Source of the DNA: Syncephalastrum monosporum B8922
Taxonomy: Eukaryota; Mucoromycota; Mucoromycetes; Mucorales; Syncephalastraceae
Reading direction: 5' to 3'
Assembly (NCBI GenBank): GCA_000697355.1
Contig: JNEN01001208.1
Coordinates: forward strand, 62,001-126,000
DNA length: 64,000 nucleotides
Shown here: piece after piece, positions 34,075 to 47,856 of the stretch
Layout of the letters: each line of letters opens with the position of its first letter
Position numbering within the stretch: the first letter of the stretch is position 1
Position numbers and translations under genes: made by a program
The notes under the pieces: generated by a model
What the model saw: the letters and a program-made list of their open reading frames with translations, nothing else
Told to the model about the DNA's origin: nothing
The model's database searches: none

Positions 34075-34517
34075 TCCCTATGAGTGCAGTGGCTCCACCT
34101 TTTCCCCCAGATGGGTCCTTAACGGAAAATGCGCTTGAGACCATCGTATCTTGTTTTCCTATTCCCAATTTTTCAACAAACATTTTAATCTGTATACTAC
34201 GGGTTTTATTACCCAGCTCACGACTTTTGGCACACATCCTGGATGCTACAATGCAGGCGGGAGGCCATCACCTTACGGAAGAGATCAACCGATCATACCT
34301 CAGCCTTGCAGCAGGGCAAAATCACAGGCTTTTCTGACACCAGTACCCGCACATAGAAGTTTTTGTTTTTGCTCAGTAGCTGCAGCTCCACGCTGGAAGC
34401 GAATGTCGCGATATGAGATGCGAGGAACGTACGCGATTGGATGGCTGCCTCCGTCGCATTTGCCAGCGACTCGGCTTCTTGAAAGAGACCCAGAAATGTC
34501 TCCAGGAATACGATGGT
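34075..34517 (-). pseudogene. Truncated, inverted copy of the histidine phosphatase 3' end
   Basis: The minus strand repeats the last about 100 codons of the phosphatase at 7639-8922 (TQTIVFLETFLGLFQEAE, ELQLLSKNKNFYVRVLVSEK) and its downstream flank to about position 9110 of the parent. The 5' three quarters, including the RHG catalytic motif, are absent. Substitutions plus frame damage after KAEV make it a non-functional fragment. Because untranscribed 3' flank is included, it arose as a DNA segment and not clearly by retroposition. Confidence 0.85.
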
Positions 34518-34535
34518 CTGGGTGATCATGGTCAA

Positions 34536-35065
34536 TTGTAGGTATAGCTACTTTATAAGCTATACATCAGTGAAACAGGATGTCCCGCCTCCTTAGTTAC
34601 AAACTGAGCGAGATTGATATCTGCAGGGAATAGAAGCCTATAATGATGTGACATGTATATGTGCATATACCTAGCGAGTAACATGGACATACAAATTGAG
34701 TGTGTACAACCCGTAGCATTATTATGCAACATCCTCCCATGTGCTGATAGAAAGTGCGGTGTGTCCAAATATCTTGCAAGCGGTCGAGTGCCGTAGCTGT
34801 CATAGAAATTATACTTTTTCCCGGATTATGTATGCAGAACGATGAATAAAGCTGATTTTCCAGTATCCGCATAGCCATCATATTACAAATGAAGATATAA
34901 TCGTCATTGCAGTGTGATACAAATACCGTAACTCTCGGCAGTATGTATGAGGAGAGAGGACAGAACTGGACAGATCGAAGCTGCGACAAGCAAGCAATTT
35001 AAGTCCAGTTAGAGGTGCCGCAGCAAAAGATTTTGATTGCTTTTTGCTTGACACCACTTGCTAGA
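34536..35065. other. Intergenic upstream of GCN20
   Basis: AT-rich, no supported gene. The GCN20 frame is open upstream to 35015, but the extra 17 residues do not match the family N-terminus. Confidence 0.55.
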
Positions 35066-37749
<2,684 letters not shown>

Positions 37750-37791
37750 TGAGTAGTACCACTTCCTTTCTGTTTCGGAAATCTGCCATTG

Positions 37792-39482
37792 ATGAAGTAC
37801 CAGTTTGTGTCGGTGCCTGCATTGGGCAACAAGCAAAACACTTTTCTTAACATTCGCGGCAAACTGACCGAGTATGCCGTTACATGTGCATTCCAAGTCC
37901 CGGAATTCAAGGCACGAGCCAAAAAGAGAGAAAAAAAAAGAAGAGCTTTTTAGTAGGATACGTTTCTTGCTTACCTGCAACTGTACATAGATAGGAACGC
38001 TCGATGCGCTCGTGCTGCTCTCGGACGACCTGGCCAAATACGACGCGACGTTTGAACAGACGGTCAACAAAATCACGGATATCCTCAACACGCTCGTCAA
38101 AAGCGACCGCACCAATGGACATGTGCGCGAGTACATGCTTGTCAACGACAGCAAGTAGTACGCCTGGGTCATGATAATGCACATGTCTCATCTCATATGT
38201 ATGGACAGAACCCGTCGAGGAATACGTGAGCGGGTTCCAATGGAACACAATGAAGTACCGCACCGACAAGTCGCTTCAGGAGACGACGGCCACGTTGAGC
38301 CAGGATGTCTCGTCGATTGATACCGTCATGAAGACCAAGCTCAATGCTTACAGCCAAAACAAGAATGCGCTGCAGTCGCTTCAGCGCAAGGAGACGTAAG
38401 GCCCTGAGGATGTGTCGTCTGTTGAATCGCGTTATCTGACCTTGCCATGACTACGACGATGCCAGTGGCAATCTGTCTGTGCGGAACCTGAATGGGATCG
38501 TCAAGAAGGAGCACTGCGTGCTCAATTCGGAATATCTCACGACGCTTTTTGTTGCTGTACTCAAGTAAGTTCCTCTCAACCGCTCCCAGTTTTCGTTCTG
38601 TCTTGAGATATATAGATATGCTTCAATTGATCACTTTGCATTGAATGACTAGATCGCAATACAAGCAATGGCAGCAAACGTACGAGCGGATTACTCCCAT
38701 GGTGGTCCCCCGCTCGTCGGTGTAAGTATACCCAATAAGAAGAAAAAATTATGCGCATAAGAAAAAAGGAACACAACGATGGATTGATTTGACTCTTCCC
38801 ATAGCAAGATCGCCGAGGACGATGAATATGGTCTGTTCTCTGTGACGCTTTTCAAGCGCGTGGCCGATGAATTCTCGCACAAGGCGAGAGAGCAGAGGTA
38901 AAAAGGCGACGATATGGAGGAGGTAGAAAATCAGGCCATTCATGCATGCGTGTAGATTCCTCGTGCGCGACTTTAAATGGGACGAGGAGGCACTCTCTCA
39001 GCAAAAGCAAGAACTGACGCTGGTGACCGAGACGGAGCGCGATCAGCATCTGGAGCTGTTCCGTCTGGCGCGAACCAACTTTGGCGAGGTCTTCTCGGCG
39101 TGGGTCCACCTCAAAGCCCTGCGCGTGTTTGTCGAGTCGGTCCTGCGCTATGGTCTCCCGCCAGACTTTTGCGCGGTCAGCATTTCGGTACGTATTGAAA
39201 GAGAAAAAAAGATCATAGGTGTATGTGTATTTACAAGGAACAAAACTAAACAAATGTACAAATGTGGATATATATTTCTGTGGATAGCCCAAGCCGAAAC
39301 ATGAAAAGAAGGTGGATGACGTCCTCGTGGCCCAGTACGGCCGACTGGGCGGTGTGCATGGCCTGGCGGTGCGGAACGAAAAGGAAGAAGAGATTCTGGA
39401 CCACGAGCTGCAGACGGTGAATGACAGCTCCTACCGGCCGTACGTGCAGTTTGAGCTGGAGTTTGATACCGAGCGTGCATGA
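37792..39482 (+). CDS. VMA5: V-type proton ATPase subunit C
   Basis: Eight exons (37792-37911, 37991-38150, 38209-38395, 38466-38564, 38653-38721, 38805-38897, 38956-39187, 39288-39482) give 384 residues. Family landmarks in order are [80 protein letters not shown] and the C-terminal LGGVHG. Subunit C bridges stator stalks of V1 to Vo and controls reversible assembly on vacuole and endosome membranes. The first two introns begin with GC rather than GT; only these junctions keep VPEFK|IGTLD and NDKPVEEY in frame and the total divisible by 3. It lies 223 bp after GCN20, same strand. Confidence 0.94.
37912..37990 (+). other. GC-AG intron 1 of VMA5
   Basis: Donor AAG|GCACGA and acceptor CATAG join PEFK to IGTLDAL. 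The nearest GT donors would delete the conserved VPEFK block. Confidence 0.75.
38151..38208 (+). other. GC-AG intron 2 of VMA5
   Basis: Donor A|GCAAGT fits the known GC-donor consensus; acceptor GACAG. The GT three bases further in (GTAGTA) would shift the frame of the conserved [11 protein letters not shown] block. Confidence 0.85.
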
Positions 39483-39558
39483 AGCAAAGCAACATGTATA
39501 AATATACGTTTTCTTCCTTTCTTTTCCCCTTCCTTTTTTTTTTTTTTTTTTGCTGAAC

Positions 39559-40611
39559 TTATGCCATCAAAGGGGCAGAGTTCTTGCGCATGAAACCCTT
39601 GAGTTTCTTGGGAAGCAAGGCGGAGGACGTAGACGAGGAAGTGGAGACCAGGGAGGGTGGGCGTTCTAGGCTCTGCTGGCTGCTTTGACGCTCGCCCAGG
39701 CCGAGACGGCCCGTCCAGGCATTCATCTTCTTTTCGACAATCATGGATGTGCGTGCATGCTGGTAGCACTCGGCGCAGAGGAGGTCGGCGGTGCGCACCT
39801 TGTCTGGCGTGGGCCATCCGACCTGGGTTTGCATGCATTTGGCACACGTAAACTCTACGTCGACGCGGTCCCAGTGTTGTGCGGCGTACGCTTCGCGGTT
39901 GGCGAACTCGGCTGCGAGTTTCTGCATGAGCACGGGCTGGCGCCCGTCGAGCGCGTCGAGCAAAGGGCCGGCTTGGTTGCGGTCGAACGTGGCCCAAAAG
40001 TCGAGGCCCTGCCTCAGAAAGGCAAGGCAGCGCTCGCCTCGGTCGATGCGGTCGGCGAGGGCTGCCTGCTGCTCTTTGGCATCCTCGACGGCGTCTGCCA
40101 GCTGCTTGACCTGCGTGACCGAGCTGCGTGCACTGTGCTGAATGTCCTCCATCTCTGCACGGAGCTGTGCGACCTGCTGCTCGGCGTGTGCGTTCTTGGC
40201 CTGGGCGCGGCTGTACTTTTTGCGGTACTGGCCGGCCAGGACCGGGACGTGGTAGAATTGGTTGTACTGGCGCTCGCGCTTGCTCTTCTTGTCGCGCCTG
40301 GCTGCGGCGTACGCGCGGAGCTGCTCGAGCTGCCTGTCGAACCCGCTCATGCGGTCCTCGGCCTCAATCCGCTGCTGTCGCAATCGTGCCATTTGATGCT
40401 CGAGGTCGGCGGCTTGTGTGTCCAGCTGGGTCCGGCGCTGTCTTGCCTCGGCCAGCCAGGGCCGGTACTGCTGCTCGAGGGCCGACACGGTCTGTCCGTA
40501 CACGCGTATGCGTTTCTGTCGCTCCTGAATGAGGTGCTGCATCTCCTTCAGGGCCTGGCGTCGGGTGGCGCTGTCGGGTGCACTCAGCGCTTCTTCCGCT
40601 TTACGATTCAT
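39559..40611 (-). CDS. Long coiled-coil protein with a C-terminal CxxC pair, unrecognised
   Basis: Single exon of 350 residues. Residues about 1-200 are nearly unbroken heptad coiled coil rich in Gln, Arg and Glu, interrupted by the loop YNQFYHVPVLAGQYRKKY. A likely small zinc site follows (FTCAKC, then LLCAEC about 25 residues on), then a Ser-rich tail and a basic end (LLPKKLKGFMRKNS). I recognise no characterised family, although the loop reads like a conserved fungal block. Its stop lies 76 bp from the VMA5 stop, so the two transcripts probably overlap at their 3' ends. GC content and codon use match the dense housekeeping zone. Confidence 0.8.
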   Translation of the reverse strand: MNRKAEEALSAPDSATRRQALKEMQHLIQERQKRIRVYGQTVSALEQQYRPWLAEARQRRTQLDTQAADLEHQMARLRQQRIEAEDRMSGFDRQLEQLRAYAAARRDKKSKRERQYNQFYHVPVLAGQYRKKYSRAQAKNAHAEQQVAQLRAEMEDIQHSARSSVTQVKQLADAVEDAKEQQAALADRIDRGERCLAFLRQGLDFWATFDRNQAGPLLDALDGRQPVLMQKLAAEFANREAYAAQHWDRVDVEFTCAKCMQTQVGWPTPDKVRTADLLCAECYQHARTSMIVEKKMNAWTGRLGLGERQSSQQSLERPPSLVSTSSSTSSALLPKKLKGFMRKNSAPLMA

Positions 40612-40843
40612 GAGGAGTTGATAAACAGTATGATCAAATTAGAGAGAGAAAGAGAGAGAGAGCAGACGAAAAAGGGAGACAGATATAAAATAAGAGGTAT
40701 AAGGTCGTAAGAGAATAAAAGTTTAAGAGAGAGTGTGTATATGCAAAAATCGAAAAATAACGAGATAATAAACGAGGACAGGAGTATCAGTATCTATTTT
40801 AGAAAACGCTTGCCAAGCCCGGCATGCCTTTTAAAAACACAAC

Positions 40844-41527
40844 CTAAATTTGGACATCATGCAAGACACCTCTTTGCTTGGCTTCATCGACCACCCAACG
40901 GGCCAGCGTGGGAGGGTCCATTCGGATATCGGCCACAATCACTTGTTCAGATGCATCGGGCACCTCGAGCGTGGCCAGCTGCGAGTCCAGCATCTTGGCT
41001 GCCATGAAATGGCCCTTGCGCCCCGCAATGCGCTCCTGCAGCAGCTCGCGGCTGCCCTCGAGATACACAAACGTCAGACTCGCCACGTTGCCCGACACCT
41101 CCCGAAGGATATCCCGGTATGCCTTGCGCAGGGACGAGCATGTCAGCAGGATGACTCGCTTGTTCGACGGGGGCAGGCTGCTCAGCTCGTCGGCCTTTTC
41201 CACCAGCTTGTCCCGGATAAGACGGAGCCAAGGCCAGCGGTCGTCGTCGTCGAGGGGTTCACCTAGCAACAGAGTATCAGGACACCCATACACACACACA
41301 CACACACACACACTCCGACCAAGGATCCTTTTTTCCCCTTTCACCCTTTCTCAAGACTTACCTCGGCTCATTTTCTCGACATTGGCAGCGGGATGGAGCT
41401 GATCGCCTTCAAAGTACTCGCACTGAAGCAGTTTCTGGGTTTCTTCGGCAATCGAGGTCTTGCCACAGCCAGCTGTGCCCATAAAGACCAGGATAGGCAC
41501 CGGAGTGCGTTCGGTAGCAGCCACCAT
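40844..41527 (-). CDS. Gluconokinase
   Basis: Two exons (41362-41527, 40844-41262) give 194 residues, the size of fungal and bacterial GntK-type kinases. The P-loop GTAGCGKTSIAE is followed by FEGDQLHPAANVEKM, the substrate-binding block of gluconokinases, then GEPLDDDDRWPWL, ILTCSSLRKAYRDILR, YLEGSRELLQERI and the lid GHFMAAKMLDSQLATLE. It phosphorylates D-gluconate to 6-phosphogluconate for the pentose phosphate pathway. The intron carries a (CA)n repeat at 41289-41313. The Met chosen is eight codons before the first beta strand, as in homologs. Confidence 0.95.
41289..41313 (+). repeat. (CA)n microsatellite in gluconokinase intron
   Basis: Uninterrupted CA dinucleotides of about 12 units. 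Confidence 0.9.
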
Positions 41528-43158
41528 TTTCTTGTTGTGAAAGGAAGAGAGAAAAGAATGGGGGTGGCGGTGGGGGGAAGCGGCGGTAAGTGCGGGACTT
41601 TATGTATCAACTCCACACATAGCCATTCCCCATCCCGTCCATTGGGACGGACCTCGTCTGACGTAGTTTTCTTACCCCAGAATCCCCAATTACAGTATGA
41701 CAATACCAACTTTTTGCAACAGGGGTCCATATGAATCTCTACCTTCCTTTAGGGTGTCTTGAATTCATCTACTGTATGGTACATACACAGCCTATGCCCC
41801 ACTTCCGTGGAGCCCCTTTGATCGGGTCCCATTCCAAGAAGTGTCACCCGCATCTGAGTCATCATCCTTATATTGCTCGGATATCATGCGTATGTTGGGT
41901 AGAAGATGCGTTGGGCTCTTTCTCCCCACGGGGACACAAAGAAGCGGTGCGTCCTTTTAGCGCCCTTTTTTTTTTTCTCAGAACGTTGGTTGCTTGTTGT
42001 TCCTCGACAGCAGTTCTTGAGCATGTTATCAGGCGACATCAATCATGACATCTTTTTACCGCTTTTCGCTCTTGACCCAATTAGGGAAAATTCCCCGGTC
42101 CCGCATCTTTCCATTGCCCCAGGCACCCAACTTCACACCGTTATCGACATGGAGTGAACCATGCAATACATACATACAGTACCTCGTATCTCTTTCTCAC
42201 TCGGACGGATTTCCGAGATATTGATCAGTTCTTCATGAGCATTAGCACAGCTCCTCCTTGTGATGGATTCACCGGGGACTTTTTAAAACTACTGTAAGTA
42301 TTCAATAGTTAGTCGCTAGCAAGTATGCTCGGAGACGTTTCAAAGCGTAACAGCCCAGCAGCCATTGTCATTTTATCCCATTCGGGGTGCCTTGCCAAAA
42401 GCTTATGCCTACCTTTGTTACCCCATCGACCACCCTAACCTCTATTTCGCAAGACATCCCAGCAGTGAGTTTGGTCGGGAGTGAGAAGGTCAAAGAACAT
42501 ATGAGATAAGCTTCACCGGATGAGCAGTCTCATGAGTCTAAGGCCGGAACCTGCAGATCAAATTACTGTATATTTGATCGTTTCTCTCTATCAGAGAGAG
42601 AAAGGGGATCCTCACTTTTGAGAGGCTATCATAACACGGCAACAGGTGGTAAGCATGGTTGAACAGCGAATCCATCCATGCAGTGGCCGATGAAAAGCTG
42701 ACTTTAGGCAATCACATGTCGCACTCACTTTGCGAAATAAACTCCAACTTGAAGTCTCTACTGACCAGTCGGTGTTGTTTGTGGAAAGACGACAGAGTAC
42801 CGCATTTTCGACCTTGCGTTGGCAAACGCGGTTCGATGCGGGACCAATAGAGAGATGTCAGCTCTTGAAGCTTTTCGTTTCATTCATCGTGTGAGGATTT
42901 GTTATTACGGTTGGGAGGGAGCAGGGAGGCGGGGACGGAGGACAATCCGCCAACGGGTCTACCACACGCTTTCACTCATACTCAAATAGAGCGTTTCTTT
43001 ATTATCATGCGCCACACATGGCCGACGTGGCGCGTGCGTGTGATGCTCCAGAACGCGTTTTCGCGACTCAATTTTTTTTCTTTTTACTTTTTTTCCCTAA
43101 AAATCACGCGTTCCTCTCTTCTATTCTTTGTTCCACTGTCTATTTCTTCCCCGTTGGA
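41528..43158. other. Intergenic between divergent gluconokinase and DNAJ genes
   Basis: About 1.6 kb without a credible gene. Short T runs near 41968 and 43070. Both flanking genes start from this interval, so it must hold two promoters; no TATA-like element was convincing. Confidence 0.5.
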
Positions 43159-44101
43159 ATGGAAAAGCTCCTCCCAAAAGACAAAACACTTTACGAAGTG
43201 CTGCAAATTGACAAGGATGCGGATGCCAAGGCCATCAAGTCGCAGTACCGTCGGCTTGCCCTGAAATTCCATCCCGACAAACAACCCACGACCGCGACCG
43301 ATGCCGAGAAGCAAACGGCTACAGAACAATTCCAACTGCTCGGTCTGGCCTATGCCGTCCTGAACGATCCCGCCAAGAAATCCATCTATGACCGCACGGG
43401 TCGGGTGGACTCGGACGACGATTCGGGCAAGGATTGGAATGCCTACTTTAAAGAGCTCTGGACAGGTGTCGTCAATGAGGAAACGATTGAAGCGCAGAAA
43501 AAGAAATACCAAGGTACGTACAGTCATACACGAAACAAAGAAAGAAAGAAAAAAAAAGGCGCTTCGTTTCATAACACTCAGGGTCTGTGTAGGGTCCGAG
43601 GAAGAGAAGAAGGACGTGCTGCGCTACTATGAGCAATGCCAGGGGGATATGGACAAAATGCTGACCTTCATCGAGTGCAGCACTGCAGCAGACGCCGAGC
43701 GGTTTACCGTCCTGATCCAAGAAGCCATCGATGCAAACGAGGTGGAGAAACTCAAACACTTTGCCAAGACGACGTCGGCCGCGGCCCACCAACGTCGTCT
43801 GAAGGCGGAGGAAAAGCAGCGCAAGCTATTTGAAAAAGAGCAAGCAAAAGAGGAGAAACATGGCAAAAAAAAGAACAAAAAGGGAGACGCGGGCGGTAGT
43901 AGTGATGACCTGGCGGCCCTGATTGCGGCGAGGAACAAGGATCGGCAGAGCCGCATGGACTCGGTCCTGGCGTCCATCGAAGCCCAGGCGTCTGCAGGAA
44001 AGAAACGACGACGACGGGGTGAATCTGCGGAGGAGCCGTCCGAAGAGGAGTTCCAGCGGATTCAACAAAAGATGATGCAGAACAAGAACAAGGCTGCATG
44101 A
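43159..44101 (+). CDS. J-domain co-chaperone, DNAJC9-like
   Basis: Two exons (43159-43513, 43593-44101) give 287 residues. The J domain is at the N-terminus (TLYEVLQIDKDADAKAIKSQ, then LALKFHPDKQP with the HPD that activates Hsp70 ATPase). It is followed by the DNAJC9-type middle (EEEKKDVLRYYEQCQGDMDK) and a Lys/Glu-rich helical tail with a basic cluster (KKRRRRGES) that could be a nuclear signal. DNAJC9 is a histone H3-H4 chaperone as well as an Hsp70 partner; assignment to that branch rests on the middle domain. The Met chosen is in frame and precedes the J domain by nine residues; the upstream frame has no matching homology. Confidence 0.88.
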
Positions 44102-45310
44102 TAAATACAGTCTGGAGGAGCGCCTTGCGAGTGTAAATAGAGAAAGTCGTTTCGAGTTCCTTTTTTCGTTCATAGAAAGGAACACCTTTGTAATTATCTA
44201 CAGACCATGATCAAAAACAGCCGAGCCAGTGGTTTTGAATACCTGCTACTTCTTTTTTCTTTTCTATTTGCCGTGCTCTGTGAAGCTCGACCGCCTCTGT
44301 AGACATCGCGCTGTAAAAAGGAGACTGATGTACCTTAGACCTAGCGACTTGCCGCTCGGCAGCGTCCTCCCTTGTCCCTCGGGGTGGCGTTTGGGAGACT
44401 CAGCCTCTCCTTTCCGTCGTATTCCCTTTCCCTGCATGTCCGGTCAGTGCAGTACGCCAAAGCGTATTGTTTTCCAGGTTTACTAAACTTCCGGAACGCC
44501 GTGCCGTGTTTCCAAAGGGTCCACATAAAAAGCAGTCTTGTCCCTAAGATGATCCTTGTACAGTATACATACGATGTGTATGCATAGATGCAACAGGCAT
44601 GTGGTCACACACAGATAGATTTGTTACCATTGTTTTTGAATGGTGGCAAGTGCTTTCAATGTTTATATGTCTGTGTGTGAATAATGTGGAAATAGAGCCC
44701 GCGCATGATGATGGAATGCAGGGGAATCTTATACAACAAAAAGCGGTTGGACGACAAAGCTATCTCGGAAGGTGCCGAGAGACCAGCATGGCCATATTCT
44801 TGGCTTTTTTTTTTTTTTTTAGGGTTTTTTTTTTACTTTTTGGACATGTGCGTTCAGTCGGCCGGTCCTCCCCGCTCGCCTATGCAGCCACCATTGTTTG
44901 AGAGCAATTAACAAGCTTCAAGCTCCATCATCCCATGGGAAAAATAGGACCGAGTCATAACTTTGCTACACTGCGATGCAACTTGGCATCCGATATGTAT
45001 CTCTCTTGCATTTAGACGATACCAGGCATACTACAGTCCTCATTCAATCACAAAAGAAGCCAAAATTATTATTGAAAGACTGGAACCCGACGAATGCCCG
45101 AGGCGCATGAAAAGAAAAAGACATGGCGCAGGGAGGAGGGAAAGAGAGCAAAAAAGAGTGAAATCAAGACCCCGAAACACGTTTTGTGACACCTCGTAAT
45201 TACACAATTACAGTCCCTTTTTAGTTCTCCACACAAAGTTCGCTTTACTGCACAGCACACCCTGTCGTATTTCCCTTCATTCACACCGTCCATTCCTTTC
45301 AATCACTTTA
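44102..45310. other. Intergenic, DNAJ gene to acidic membrane protein
   Basis: No supported gene. T-runs at about 44804-44834. One open frame (44599-44901, plus) crosses these runs and is not credible. Confidence 0.55.
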
Positions 45311-46562
45311 ATGATGCAAAAGCCGTGGTACCTCGCGCTGGCGGCGGGTCTCACGACAGCCGCGGGGCAGCTCTTGGCCGACTCGACCGAGGATGAATTG
45401 TTTGCCGATGACGACGAGGACCGCGTGAGCCGCGATCCGGACGACCAGGAAGAGGAGGAGCAGGAAGAAGAGGAAGACTGGGCGGAATCCACCAACGAGC
45501 AGGCGAATGAGGCACCCCCGCTCGACGACGGCATCGATCCAGACGACGCATCCCAGCCAGAGCAGGACATTGTCATGGGCCAACCCGAAGACGCCAACAA
45601 AGCTCCCCAGGATTATGCGCCCGAAGTGCTTGATCTTGCCGATGCCTTGCAGCCCGACGAAGAGCTTGAACCGACAGAAGAACAAGCCGAGGCAGAAGCA
45701 GAGGCTGAGGCAGAAGAGGAGGAGTCGCGAGAGGCCGAAAAAGAAGAATATGCCAATGTCGAAGAGGAGACTGACGATACCACGGATGCATTTGAGGAGA
45801 ATGCGCAGCAAGACGCAGAAGAGGAGGAGGTGGAGCTGACAGAGGCAGCAGCAGAAGCACAGGCGGCAGCGGCAGCAGCAGCAGCAGCAGCAAAAGAAGA
45901 AGAAGAGCCGCTTCGTCTGCAAGACTGGCAGGCGCCACACGCCCGGCCGCAGATCCACTACGACGACGACCCAAACTGGAACCAGCCGCAGTGGATCGAA
46001 CCTGCGACGGATGTGCTCCAAGAGGCGATGGATGACTCGACGGAGAAGCAAGACCAGGCCATCAGCGACTCGCTGGACCGTGCCCTCGTCGATGATCTGG
46101 CGTCGTCTGAGCAACAGGCCGAACAATGGTTCCAGCCCCCACCGCAGCAAGGCGAAGAAAACATCATACCCCACCCCCCTCTGCCTCCTGCCGCCGATTC
46201 TCCTCCTAACGTCGTCACAAAACAAGGAGAAACGATCCACAACCGTCATTCGCTGTCGTCTGCCACCCTCCTGTTCCTTGCCATGTTCATCCTGCTCGTT
46301 TTTCTCCTCAAAATACCCAAATTAAAGGTAAGCTTTCTTTTTTTTTCTACAATAGTCTTGGCAGCTTCTTGACTGACACAATATCGCTATTTCTATTTAG
46401 CGATGGTTACCCAAAAGCAGGAAAAATATGTCCTCGCCGCTCCCTGTAAGTTCTGATTTTTTTACTGGGGGGGGGGGGGTTTGGAGAAGGTTGCAGCCAG
46501 AACGATCCACTTACTTATCTCTCTCTTTGTAGTATTATAGGGTTTCAAAAACGAAGGAGTAG
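45311..46562 (+). CDS. Acidic single-pass membrane protein, unrecognised
   Basis: Three exons (45311-46327, 46401-46445, 46533-46562) give 363 residues. A signal peptide (MMQKPWYLALAAGLTTAAG) leads to about 270 residues dominated by Glu/Asp with an Ala-only run encoded by GCA repeats near 45870-45890. One transmembrane helix (SATLLFLAMFILLVFLLKI) and a short basic tail (RWLPKSRK) follow. That predicts a type I protein with an acidic luminal or outer domain, perhaps in the ER, but function is unknown. The low-complexity part is compositionally biased, so similarity searches would need masking. The last two exons are supported by joint frame and GT-AG sites. Confidence 0.75.
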
Positions 46563-47856
46563 TGTGGTAGAAGAAAAAACAAAGGAAAACCACCATGCCC
46601 AAAGTATAGTATAGCAGCCAATGAGTCTGCGTATGTAATATATCTCTATTAACCCCGGATTTGGGGAAAATCGAATTCTGTGGAAGAGCAAGAAGCACCC
46701 GGTTTCGTGTGTATGTGTGTGTACCCATTACACAGTACCCATGGTGAGCAAGTAGACGAGCTCGGACCACGTTTACCGGGGCTACCGAGATGTTACAGTG
46801 AGCTGATTGGCCCAATTGGCATTGTCCCTCTGTGACATGGAAGCGTGACAAGAGGATTGGATATGAGCGAAAGCTTTTTGTTTATAACTCGCTCATCATG
46901 TGAGGCCCGACAAACTGGCGGCGGCGGCGGCGTCGGGGCGCGTTGCGGTGAAGCAGCTGACGACAGAAAGATAGAGGGCGTCGTGCCACCCCGAAGGCGC
47001 TGTTGGTACTAGGTAACAGAAAAAAAATATGCACAATTCACATCATCATTCTTACATTATCATCAGCATCAGAATCACTGGAAAAAAAAAGTGCCTCGCT
47101 ACGTGCATATGCACTGAGGACGAAAAACCAGTATGGGCGGAGAAGGCAACTTGCTATTTAATATACTTTAGCGCGGATACGAATCCTGATGGCGCTCCAT
47201 GTAGTAACGATAAACAAAAATGCCCGGCATCCAATCATTCTGTCACGGATATGCAATGCATAGATGGAATTGCATGATCTTTTTTTTTTTTTTGTTTCTT
47301 GCCACGACAGTATTCCCTTTCATTGCAAAGTGACCCACAGACGTTACACATATCCCATTCTGAGGTGGCGATCTTTTTTATTTTATTTTTTCATGTCGAA
47401 CGTGCATACATAGCTTCTACATACAGGCTTGTAGACTGTGAAGAAATGTAAAAATAGAGTCCCAAAACGAAAACGGTCAGAAGCATGCGGGCGTTTGAAA
47501 AAAAAAGTTGCTCAAGGTTTCTCGCTACCTTTGGCTCAATTTTTTTTTACATAACCCCCCATATAGAAGGACATGTGACAAAGATGGAGTGGCTCAAAAT
47601 GCAGCGCCAATGTGTCGTATGTGTGTATCACTGTGTATGGCCAAGCGTTGGATGTCTCCTAAACGTCCCCTTGCTTTCTTTTTTCTTTTTTCCTGTTCTT
47701 TCATTTCAGCCGCTTTTCTCTTTATTAGACCGGTCTATTTATTCTTTTACCTTTTCTTTCTCTCTCTCTCTTTCTTCTTTCTTTATCTGTTCCTTTGTTG
47801 TTGTTGTACTCCTATCTAATTCACCACCTGCTATTCTTTCTATCCTTTGAGCCATC
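46563..47856. other. Intergenic, simple repeats
   Basis: (GGC)n at about 46917-46934, a T run at 47280-47294 and a pyrimidine-rich stretch at 47670-47800 just before the next gene. No gene seen. A G run of about 10 lies in the preceding intron (46469-46478). Confidence 0.6.

Noticed and set aside
34536..35065. Possible longer GCN20 start at 35015
   Set aside because: The extra 17 residues do not fit the family, and the next Met starts the conserved IRKAVPEADDAI region.
45308..46249. 313-codon minus-strand ORF rich in Cys, Leu and Phe
   Set aside because: It is the complement of the Glu-rich repeats of the acidic membrane protein, which has a signal peptide and spliced end on the plus strand.
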